This document shows positions 1 through 5,863 of a stretch of 9,070 nucleotides of DNA, piece after piece (the stretch's first letter is position 1; every line of letters begins with the position of its first letter). The notes under the pieces were generated by a model. That model was given only the letters and a program-made list of their open reading frames with translations, did not search any database and had not been told where the DNA came from. Made by a program: the position numbers and the translations under genes. Location of the stretch: the NCBI GenBank assembly GCA_030600865.1, contig JAUVUS010000069.1, forward strand, positions 1-9,070, read 5' to 3'. The stretch is from Bacteroidales bacterium. Lineage in GTDB: Bacteria; Bacteroidota; Bacteroidia; Bacteroidales; UBA12077.

Positions 1-858
1 GAATCAATGGAAAAACTTCAGCTAAATGATGCTTCACTTACATTCGAGCCTGAGTCTTCAGCAGCTTTAGGATTTGGTTTTCGTTGCGGGTTCCTTGGAT
101 TATTACATATGGAAATTATTCAGGAACGTCTTGATCGGGAGTTTGATATGGACGTTATTACAACGGTTCCTAATGTTTCTTACAAAGCCTATACTACCAA
201 AGGCGCAGTTTTGGATGTTCACAATCCGTCAGGATTACCCGATGTAACACAATTAGATTATATTGAAGAACCGTATATCAGGGCGCAGATCATATCTCAA
301 TCTGAATATGTTGGGCAGATAATGAAGCTGTGTATTGATAGGCGTGGAATGCTTAAAAATCAGACTTACCTGCCGAACGATCGTGTTGAGGTTTCTTTTG
401 AAATGCCTTTGGCAGAAATTGTTTTTGGTTTTTACGATAAGTTAAAAAGTATTTCCCGTGGATATGCATCATTTGATTATCATATAACCGGATATGAAAA
501 GGCTAATCTTGCCAGATTAGATATATTATTAAACGGTGAAATGGTAGATGCTTTATCTACTCTGATTCATAAAGATAATGCCTATAATTTTGGCCGTCGA
601 ATGTGTGAAAAGCTCAAAGAGTTAATTCCCCGCCAGCAATTCGATATTGCCATTCAGGCAGCAATCGGAGCAAAAATTATTGCCCCCGAAACAGTAAAAG
701 CTGTTCGAACAGATGTTACTGCAAAATGCTATGGTGGTGATATTACCCGTAAACGAAAATTGCTTGAAAAACAAAAGAGAGGTAAAAAACGAATGCGCCA
801 GGTAGGAAATGTCGAAGTACCACAACAGGCATTTATGGCTGTATTAAAGCTTGATTAA
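1..858 (+). CDS. lepA: Elongation factor 4 (LepA), C-terminal part, 5' end outside window
   Basis: This is the last 285 residues of LepA/EF-4, a ribosome-associated translational GTPase of about 600 residues that acts on stalled or mistranslocated ribosomes. The frame is open from base 1, so the ATG at 7 is internal and not the start. The fragment begins in the domain III region, with the LepA signatures [15 protein letters not shown] and [14 protein letters not shown]. It continues through the EF-G domain V-like part ([28 protein letters not shown]). It ends in the LepA-specific C-terminal domain, with the basic stretch [15 protein letters not shown] at about fragment residues 252-266 and the ending FMAVLKLD. 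The GTPase domain lies upstream and cannot be assessed. No frameshift or premature stop is seen. The gene ends at TAA 856-858 and no convincing terminator hairpin with a T-run follows. Identity is very secure. Confidence 0.98.
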   Translation, partial: ESMEKLQLNDASLTFEPESSAALGFGFRCGFLGLLHMEIIQERLDREFDMDVITTVPNVSYKAYTTKGAVLDVHNPSGLPDVTQLDYIEEPYIRAQIISQSEYVGQIMKLCIDRRGMLKNQTYLPNDRVEVSFEMPLAEIVFGFYDKLKSISRGYASFDYHITGYEKANLARLDILLNGEMVDALSTLIHKDNAYNFGRRMCEKLKELIPRQQFDIAIQAAIGAKIIAPETVKAVRTDVTAKCYGGDITRKRKLLEKQKRGKKRMRQVGNVEVPQQAFMAVLKLD

Positions 859-910
859 AGCAAAGTTGATAAGAAAGTCAATTTATTTATGATCAAACTA
901 ACCAAATACC

Positions 911-937
911 TGTCATTCTTGCGTATGCAGGAATCTA
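911..937. repeat. Short dRS3/REP-like hairpin repeat in the lepA downstream gap
   Basis: The arms ATTCTTGC (915-922) and GCAGGAAT (927-934) pair over 8 bp with one T-G wobble around a GTAT loop, inside the context TGTCATTC...GAATCTA. This resembles the widespread family of small intergenic palindromes of the form GTCATTCC-N-GGAATC, for example the Neisseria dRS3 element (ATTCCC-N8-GGGAAT). No T-run follows, so it does not look like an intrinsic terminator. Only one copy is in this window, so its repeat status is inferred from resemblance. Confidence 0.5.
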
Positions 938-1014
938 ATACTTTTAATATAGAAAGCCTGGAACGATAGAACTTATTGTATATTTATAGAAAGGATATTT
1001 AATTAATGTTATTA

Positions 1015-1028
1015 TTGAATAATGAATA
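1015..1028 (+). repeat. AT-rich intergenic 14-mer, first copy
   Basis: TTGAATAATGAATA occurs here and, inverted, at 4599-4612, both in intergenic DNA. Looser relatives (CGAATAATGATT near 3249 and TTAATGAATAATT near 6992) also sit in gaps. It may be a degenerate short intergenic repeat or just AT-rich drift. Confidence 0.3.
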
Positions 1029-1047
1029 CAAAACTTCATGATTCATG

Positions 1048-1080
1048 ATTGGATGTTCATTATTTTTTATTCTAACTTTG
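1048..1080 (+). promoter_or_regulatory. Bacteroidota-type promoter for the CDF transporter gene
   Basis: TAACTTTG at 1073-1080 is a perfect TAnnTTTG -7 box. ATTG at 1048-1051 is an acceptable -33 element with a 21-base spacer, against the usual 19-21. Transcription would be expected to start about 4-8 bases after the box, essentially at the ATG at 1086, which predicts a leaderless or nearly leaderless mRNA. The -33 region overlaps a 7-bp tandem repeat (TTCATGA twice, 1035-1048). Confidence 0.6.
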
Positions 1081-1085
1081 TTCCT

Positions 1086-2045
1086 ATGTCTTTAGAAAAT
1101 CAAAAACACAGAAACCTTCAAATAAAAAAAGCTTCCTGGGTTGGTATAATCGGGAATACTATTTTAGCCATTTTGAAGATTGTTATTGGGTTTATCTCTG
1201 GAAGTCTGGCTGTTATTGGTGATGGAATCGATACTGCAACTGATATTGTCACCTACTTTATAACTCTGGTTGCTGCACGAATAATGAACAAACCTCCAAA
1301 TTATAAATATCCGTATGGTTATAACAGGGCAGAGGCTGTAGCAACAAAAGTATTAAGTTTTGTAATCTTTTTTGCGGGAGCTCAATTATTCTTTTCTACT
1401 TTGCTCAAATTAATAAAAAACGAACCTCACGAATTACCGACTTTGTTTGCTATTTATGTAACCATTTTTTCTGTTTTTTCTAAAGCAGGTTTAGCATTTT
1501 ATCAATTCAAAGTTGGCAGACGAATTGAAAGTAAAATGTTAATTGCCAATGCTAAAAATATGCGAAACGATATCTTGCTTTCGGTCACTGTTTTAACAGG
1601 CTTAGTTTTTACTCAGATTTTACATTTGCCAATTTTAGATTTAATTGCTGCAATCGCTGTAAGTATATGGATTATGAAGGTTGCTTTTGAGATATTTATG
1701 GAAACAAGCCGTGAATTAATGGATGGTGTTGATAATCCTGAAATATATTATAAAATTTTTGATGCTGTGGAAGAAGTTGGAGCTGCTAATCCGCATAGGG
1801 TTAGAATAAGAAAACATTCAAATTTATATACAATAGGCTTGGATATTGAAGTTGATGGTAATATGACTATTGAAGAAGGTCATGTTATTGCAAAAAAGGT
1901 CGAAAATAATATTAAAAAACAAATTGAAAATGTGTATGATGTAATGGTTCATGTTGAACCAAGCGGAAACATTGAAAAAGAAAAATACGGATTGTCCAGG
2001 AAGAAGATGGATCGCGAGAGTAAAAAAAATAAAAATGCAAAATAA
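1086..2045 (+). CDS. Cation diffusion facilitator (CDF) family metal exporter, probably Mn/Fe-type
   Basis: This is a 319-residue inner-membrane antiporter of the CDF family, which exports divalent metals in exchange for protons. Hydrophobic segments appear near residues 17-37, 40-64, 86-108, 117-138, 163-180 and 182-203, followed by a cytoplasmic CDF dimerisation domain (about 210-292). Family signatures are SGSLAVIGDGIDTATDI in helix 2 and YPYGYNRAEAVA in the following loop. The metal-site positions are D49 and D53 in helix 2 and N158 and D162 in helix 5, so both histidines of a classical Zn site are replaced. DxxxD in helix 2 occurs in FieF/YiiP, and Asn/Asp-rich sites occur in Mn-type CDFs, so Mn or Fe is a better guess than Zn. 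I chose ATG 1086 over the in-frame ATG at 1038 because the promoter box lies at 1073-1080, between them, and because MSLENQKHR is a normal CDF N-terminus. The charged tail (KKNKNAK) is overlapped by the next gene. Confidence 0.9.
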   Translation: MSLENQKHRNLQIKKASWVGIIGNTILAILKIVIGFISGSLAVIGDGIDTATDIVTYFITLVAARIMNKPPNYKYPYGYNRAEAVATKVLSFVIFFAGAQLFFSTLLKLIKNEPHELPTLFAIYVTIFSVFSKAGLAFYQFKVGRRIESKMLIANAKNMRNDILLSVTVLTGLVFTQILHLPILDLIAAIAVSIWIMKVAFEIFMETSRELMDGVDNPEIYYKIFDAVEEVGAANPHRVRIRKHSNLYTIGLDIEVDGNMTIEEGHVIAKKVENNIKKQIENVYDVMVHVEPSGNIEKEKYGLSRKKMDRESKKNKNAK

Positions 2046-3213
2046 ATACCAAAAGCCTACCGGCTCATACATCAGTTTTATGAGCAACAAAGTAAAAACT
2101 TATGGTGGCATAAACTTAGCACAGGGTATCCCAGGGTTTAATCCACCCAAAGAACTTACAGATATTTTAAGCGAAATTGCCGGTAATAATTTACATCAGT
2201 ATGCTCCCGGAAATGGGAATAATGAGTTGCTTAACCTGCTTCACAAAAAATATCAAAACGAATATCCCTGCCTTGCCGACCTATCTGCCGACAGGCAAGA
2301 CAGGCAGACTTTTTTAAAAGATGATTTTCTAATTCTTCAGGGAGCGACCGAAGCTTTATCTTTGTTATATATCTATTTTAATAAAATTATTCCAAAACCT
2401 TTTTCAGCTCTTGCTTTTGATCCTGTGTATGAAAGCTATAAATATCTTCCTGAAATATTTAATACTGATTTTATTCCTTTTTCATTTGAACAGGATGCTT
2501 CAATTGATTTTATGAAACTGGAAAAGACCTGTGTTGAAGATAATGTAAAAGTCATTTTTCTCGGTTCTCCCGGAAATCCGTTTGGAAAAATCTGGACAAA
2601 AGCAGAAATGAATTCTTTATTAGATATTAGCAAAAAGCTGGATATCTATATCGTTTTAGATGCGGTTTATAAAGAATTGTATTTTGACGAAAAACCATAT
2701 ATTCCTTTAGATCAGTTTAATCCAAATTTGTTTTATACCAATAGTTTTTCAAAAATATTTTCAATTACAGGTTGGCGTATAGGATATTTAATTGCACATA
2801 AAGAGCACATGCAAAAAATTAAATCCATTCACGATTATACGGGACTGTGTGCTTCATCCGTTTTACAGCAGGCTATTGTTGAATATTTGAAAATTTTTGA
2901 TTTTGGGAAAGATTACATTTCAAATCTTCGGAACCGATTAAAAGAATCGTATAATCATCTGGCAGGCGAATTAGAAAAGTTAGGATTTGAAATTCCCGAA
3001 ACAAAAGGAGGATATTTTGTCTGGGCAAAATTGCCTGAAAAATATTCTGATGGCTTTAAGTTTGCAATTGATTTATACGACGAACAAAAAGTGGCTGTAA
3101 TTCCAGGCGAGCATTTCTCTGATAAAGCGAAAAATTACATTCGTTTTAATATCGCCCGTGAAAAAGAAGAAGTTGAAGAAGGAATAAAGAGAATTAAAAA
3201 CTTTTTTAAATAA
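2035..3213 (+). CDS. PLP-dependent aminotransferase, class I/II (methionine/kynurenine aminotransferase-like)
   Basis: This is a 392-residue fold-type I aminotransferase that moves an amino group from an amino acid to a 2-oxo acid in the cytoplasm. Visible motifs, in order, are the substrate-loop INLAQGIPGF (26-35), QGATEAL (102-108), the cofactor motif GSPGNPFG (177-184; N181), DAVYKELYFD (209-218; D209 and Y212 bind the pyridine ring and phosphate), the Schiff-base lysine K240 in NSFSK, TGWRIGYL (R248), and the carboxylate-binding arginine R370 in RFNIAR. The layout is closest to the YbdL/kynurenine aminotransferase group, but substrate cannot be told from sequence. ATG 2035 was chosen because it gives the normal N-terminus for this group. 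An upstream in-frame ATG at 1951 would put 28 lysine-rich residues inside the CDF gene's coding region. It overlaps the CDF stop by 11 bases, so the two are probably co-transcribed. Residues 79-91 (CLADLSADRQDRQ) are an odd hydrophilic insert encoded by a GC-rich palindrome. Confidence 0.93.
   Translation: MQNKYQKPTGSYISFMSNKVKTYGGINLAQGIPGFNPPKELTDILSEIAGNNLHQYAPGNGNNELLNLLHKKYQNEYPCLADLSADRQDRQTFLKDDFLILQGATEALSLLYIYFNKIIPKPFSALAFDPVYESYKYLPEIFNTDFIPFSFEQDASIDFMKLEKTCVEDNVKVIFLGSPGNPFGKIWTKAEMNSLLDISKKLDIYIVLDAVYKELYFDEKPYIPLDQFNPNLFYTNSFSKIFSITGWRIGYLIAHKEHMQKIKSIHDYTGLCASSVLQQAIVEYLKIFDFGKDYISNLRNRLKESYNHLAGELEKLGFEIPETKGGYFVWAKLPEKYSDGFKFAIDLYDEQKVAVIPGEHFSDKAKNYIRFNIAREKEEVEEGIKRIKNFFK
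2268..2307. repeat. GC-rich palindromic element inserted in frame in the aminotransferase gene
   Basis: This 40-base element has 25 G/C by hand count, inside an AT-rich gene. Outer arms CTGCC (2268-2272) and GGCAG (2303-2307), and inner arms TTGCC (2273-2277) and GGCAA (2294-2298), pair with a GACA bulge. It is also internally repetitive: TGCCGAC occurs at 2274 and 2286, and the 9-mer GACAGGCAR occurs twice in tandem at 2290-2307 (encoding DRQ-DRQ). It adds about 13 residues before the strand leading to QGATEAL, in a loop that is short in relatives such as YbdL. This looks like a small mobile palindrome accepted within a coding frame, comparable in concept to Rickettsia palindromic elements. 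Confidence 0.65.
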
Positions 3214-3304
3214 ATGGTTAACTATTTCGATTTATGAATATCCATTAACGAATAATGATTTTCGATCTTTTAGTTGAGTCACTAATCTTTATAAAGCAAG
3301 TCAT

Positions 3305-4541
3305 GTTAGGCATTGTATATTTTCATTAATTTACATTTGCTGCCAAAACAATCAATTTTATAATTACAATTTATCAAAGAAACTGAGCAATATAAACTAT
3401 TATTATTCACACATGTTTTATCAAAATGTGAATTTTGTATTCCTTTCAACTTTCCAATTGGACAAATATCACAATTATTACTATCACACATTCTGGGTAC
3501 AAAATCAAAAGTTATATCAAACTGTTCAGGGTAACAATTTTCTAACTCATTTCTATTCTTTTCATAAAATTCTCTCAACAACTTGTTTAAACTTTTATTA
3601 GAATTTTCATATTCTGTATTTTCGAGAATACAGTTTCTAAATTTTGAATTATTATTCCAAACATCTCCAGGAAGCTCAAACTGTCTATAAGATTTTATTG
3701 AGATTAGTTGCTCTATTTGTTCACAATTAACATTCCTTTTTTCTAAAGAATTTTTAAAATACACCATGAACTCTGGTGATTTTAAGAAATCTCTTAAACT
3801 ACACCACGCTCTTTTTTGATAAAAAATTTTATCTCTTTTGAATTCTTGGTATTCTATTTCAAATTTTTCTTTATTTTTTAAAATAGTCAAAACTTCTAAA
3901 GTTCTTTTTTCCGCTTTTTTAACATTTTCATGGAAATTTAGAATGTCGGATTTCTTAGGTTGACCTATTTTAAAATATGTAAGAAGATAAAGAGAAAATA
4001 ACAATCGTTTTATATAATCATCTGTCTTGCTATGCTTATTAATTTGTTCGGCAATAAATTTTATTAAAGAATTGTCAAAATATTTCAATATATCAAAAGT
4101 GTATAAAATTGAAAAATAATCAGATGGATAATACCTTGGTGTAAAATTGAGATAATCTGTCTCTTTTAAATTATAAGATTGTCTCAAAACTACATTATCA
4201 GATACTTTAGAATTGCTTATAAAAGCATATCCATTTTTATTTTTCTCAATGAAAGAATTTGTGTTGTCAGGATTTAATAATTGAAGATTTCCAGTTTCCT
4301 TAAAATTATCGGCAAGCTCAGAAAATACAAAACCGCCAACATCCCAAATTCGTTCAAATGACATTTGTCTGTCAGTAATATAACAAAGCCAATGAGTAAG
4401 TAATTTTGTTTCATCACTAACATTATTCTTATAAAAATTTATCAAGTTATAATTTGAAACAGAACTCCAGCGAACTTCGTCATAAAATGATATTATTTTG
4501 AATATGCCTTTTAACATTGCACCGAAAATATTATGCCTAAC
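3305..4541. mobile_element. Candidate single-gene cassette bounded by GTTAGGCAT inverted repeats
   Basis: The left arm, 3305-3324, reads GTTAGGCAT-TGT-ATATTTTC. The reverse complement of the right arm, 4524-4541, reads GTTAGGCAT-A-ATATTTTC. The arms share 17 bases apart from a 1-to-3 base central difference. Between them is a single ORF that uses nearly all the space: its ATG lies 7 bases inside the right arm and its TAA is part of the left arm. In the gene's orientation the ends read GTTAGGC (matching integron R' box GTTRRRY) before the gene and GCCTAAC (matching R'' box RYYYAAC) at its stop, as in compact integron cassettes. I found no full attC fold, integrase, or clear target-site duplication, so this is a candidate only. 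Confidence 0.45.
3306..4517 (-). CDS. Unrecognised 403-residue protein with Cys-rich C-terminus
   Basis: I do not recognise the family. The protein appears soluble and cytoplasmic: there is no signal peptide or clear membrane helix. It is rich in Asn, Lys, Phe and Tyr. A conserved-looking N-terminal stretch is LTHWLCYITDRQMSFERIWD (residues about 40-59). The middle (about 150-270) looks helical and charged. Near residues 289-296 is QFELPGDVW. The C-terminus holds eight cysteines in 52 residues (344, 349, 352, 369, 377, 384, 390, 395), beginning C-x4-C-x2-C, which suggests a Zn or Fe-S site. The gene is more AT-rich than its neighbours: hand-counted 60-base lines gave about 18-32% GC, against about 27-40% for aroA lines. 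Its ends coincide with inverted repeats, which suggests acquisition. ATG 4517 is the only early start. A weak -7-like TATTTTCG lies just upstream (4523-4530), again predicting almost no leader. It lies 112 bases after aroA on the same strand and converges on the aminotransferase gene. A distant link to HhH-GPD/Fe-S DNA-repair proteins crossed my mind, but the Cys spacing does not fit. Confidence 0.85.
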   Translation of the reverse strand: MLKGIFKIISFYDEVRWSSVSNYNLINFYKNNVSDETKLLTHWLCYITDRQMSFERIWDVGGFVFSELADNFKETGNLQLLNPDNTNSFIEKNKNGYAFISNSKVSDNVVLRQSYNLKETDYLNFTPRYYPSDYFSILYTFDILKYFDNSLIKFIAEQINKHSKTDDYIKRLLFSLYLLTYFKIGQPKKSDILNFHENVKKAEKRTLEVLTILKNKEKFEIEYQEFKRDKIFYQKRAWCSLRDFLKSPEFMVYFKNSLEKRNVNCEQIEQLISIKSYRQFELPGDVWNNNSKFRNCILENTEYENSNKSLNKLLREFYEKNRNELENCYPEQFDITFDFVPRMCDSNNCDICPIGKLKGIQNSHFDKTCVNNNSLYCSVSLINCNYKIDCFGSKCKLMKIYNA

Positions 4542-4598
4542 TATAATATATTATTAAAAAATCGTATAAAACTTCTTAAATCTAAAATCGTTAATCAA

Positions 4599-4612
4599 TA
4601 TTCATTATTCAA
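4599..4612 (-). repeat. AT-rich intergenic 14-mer, inverted second copy
   Basis: This is the exact reverse complement of 1015-1028. It lies in the 112-base gap between the unknown 403-residue gene and the aroA stop, just outside the inverted-repeat frame of the candidate cassette. The rest of this gap is AT-rich, with a TAATATATTA palindrome and no terminator that I can support. Confidence 0.3.
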
Positions 4613-4629
4613 ATACAAAAAATAAGGTT

Positions 4630-5862
4630 TTATATTGTTTTTATATCAAATCCAATATCCTTTAAATTTTCCCAATAATCAGGATAGCTCTTTGATACAA
4701 CTTCAGGATTTTTAATTTCCAGTTCTTTTGTAACAATAGATAGTGGCGCAAAAGATAAAGCCATTCTATGATCTTCGTATGTTTCCACAAAATGATTTTC
4801 AGGAACTTTAATATTTTCATTTCCATCCCAGAAAATACTGTTGTTTGATTTTGTTTTAATATGAATTCCGAGTTTTTCAAATTCAGTAACCAGTGCTTCA
4901 ATTCTATCTGTTTCTTTAATCGAAAGATTATCTAATCCTGTTAACTTAAAAGGTATTTTTTTTGCAATTAAAGTAGCTGTCAATGTTTGAGCCAGATCAG
5001 GGCAATCAGTAAAATTGTATTCAAAGAACTTACAAGTAGTTGGAATATTTTTAATTCGCAAACCAAAGTTGGTAAATGCGGAATCAACTCCAAGAGTTTT
5101 GTATAAGTCTGTTGAAACAGAATCTCCCTGTAAGCTATTTCGTTTTAAGCCGGTTAATTCAATCAGGGCATTTTCAGATAAAGAAACAATTTCAAACCAA
5201 TACGATGCCGATGACCAATCTGCTTCTATAATTATTTCTTCCGGCTTATATACTCCTTTTTTAACATAGATTTTATCACCATTCCATTCAATATCAATTC
5301 CAAACTTTTGCATTAACTTAATAGTCATCCATATATAATCTTTCGAAAGGATTTTGTCTTTTATTGTCAAAGCAAAATCAGCATTTAAATACGGAGCAAT
5401 CATTAATAATGCACTAATATACTGACTGCTTATATTTCCTTTTACATTTACAGGTTTAGCGGCTAAATTATTCCCTGTGATTTTTAAAGGAGGATAACCG
5501 TCTTTTTCAAAGTATTCAATAGAAGCGCCAAGTTCTCGCAAGATTTTTACCAATTCATGAATTGGTCGTTGTTTCATCCGTTTGCTGCCAGTTAGAATTC
5601 TTTCTCCTGACACTAAAGAAAGATAAGCAGTTAAAAAACGCATCGCAGTTCCTGCTGCGCCAACATCAATTATTTGATTATTTAAGTCTTTTAACGATGC
5701 TGCTAAAATGCTGGTATCATCACTCGCAGAAAGATTCTTAATTTTAAATGATTCCTTGCATAACGCACGTATAATAAGTGCCCGGTTCGATAAACTTTTC
5801 GATGCTGGTAACGACCTGAAAGTTTTTATTTCTTTATTTGGTGCAGTAATTTTTACACTCAT
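4630..5862 (-). CDS. aroA: 3-phosphoshikimate 1-carboxyvinyltransferase (EPSP synthase)
   Basis: This 410-residue cytoplasmic enzyme joins shikimate-3-phosphate and phosphoenolpyruvate to give EPSP, the sixth step of the shikimate pathway. Both halves of the inside-out alpha/beta barrel are complete. Visible motifs are LPASKSLSNRAL (18-29; K22 and R27 at the active site), GAAGTAMRFL (68-77, PEP loop), SSQYISALL (145-153, phosphate binding), TDCPDLAQT (285-293, with D289 at the position of the catalytic Asp), KETDRIEAL (316-324) and YEDHRMA (362-368). The length is slightly below the approximately 427 residues of the E. coli enzyme. In the PEP loop the common NAG...RPL is AAG...RFL, so the usual Asn and Pro are Ala69 and Phe76. 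I believe this is common in Bacteroidota AroA, but it is worth noting for inhibitor response. It begins one base after the aroB stop, so translation is probably coupled. Confidence 0.97.
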   Translation of the reverse strand: MSVKITAPNKEIKTFRSLPASKSLSNRALIIRALCKESFKIKNLSASDDTSILAASLKDLNNQIIDVGAAGTAMRFLTAYLSLVSGERILTGSKRMKQRPIHELVKILRELGASIEYFEKDGYPPLKITGNNLAAKPVNVKGNISSQYISALLMIAPYLNADFALTIKDKILSKDYIWMTIKLMQKFGIDIEWNGDKIYVKKGVYKPEEIIIEADWSSASYWFEIVSLSENALIELTGLKRNSLQGDSVSTDLYKTLGVDSAFTNFGLRIKNIPTTCKFFEYNFTDCPDLAQTLTATLIAKKIPFKLTGLDNLSIKETDRIEALVTEFEKLGIHIKTKSNNSIFWDGNENIKVPENHFVETYEDHRMALSFAPLSIVTKELEIKNPEVVSKSYPDYWENLKDIGFDIKTI

Positions 5863-5863
5863 T

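Noticed and set aside
622..825. 67-codon minus-strand open frame opposite lepA
   Set aside because: It is antisense to the conserved LepA C-terminal domain and its Phe/Cys/Asn-rich translation looks random.
7..858. ATG at position 7 as the start of a 283-residue gene
   Set aside because: The frame is open to base 1 and the upstream codons continue the LepA sequence. The ATG is an internal Met of a full-length LepA of about 600 residues.
1035..1048. TTCATGA tandem pair as a regulator-binding repeat
   Set aside because: Only two 7-bp units in AT-rich DNA; too short to support on its own.
1038..1085. N-terminal extension of the CDF protein from ATG 1038
   Set aside because: The extra 16 residues do not resemble CDF N-termini, and the perfect promoter box at 1073-1080 would lie inside them.
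1951..2034. Upstream start for the aminotransferase at ATG 1951
   Set aside because: It adds 28 Lys/Arg-rich residues that lie in the CDF coding region. MQNKYQKPTG at 2035 gives the normal length and N-terminus.
1824..2090. 88-codon minus-strand open frame over the CDF-aminotransferase junction
   Set aside because: It is antisense to two supported genes, and its hydrophobicity comes from the complement of Lys/Asn-rich codons.
3287..3296. CTTTATAAAG palindrome as a bidirectional terminator between the convergent genes
   Set aside because: The palindrome has no room for a loop, is AT-only apart from its ends, and lacks an adjacent T-run.
3216..3311. Complete attC site after the unknown gene, from GCCTAAC to GTTAACC on the minus strand
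   Set aside because: The right-hand box fits GTTRRRY poorly and I find no complementary L boxes between them, so only the two boundary boxes are supported.
4535..4596. attC site upstream of the unknown gene, from GATTAAC to GTTAGGC on the minus strand
   Set aside because: GATTAAC breaks the RYYYAAC pattern and the inner sequence does not fold as expected.
4662..4901. 79-codon minus-strand open frame inside aroA
   Set aside because: It is an out-of-frame shadow of aroA with a Leu/Lys-biased translation and no start signal.
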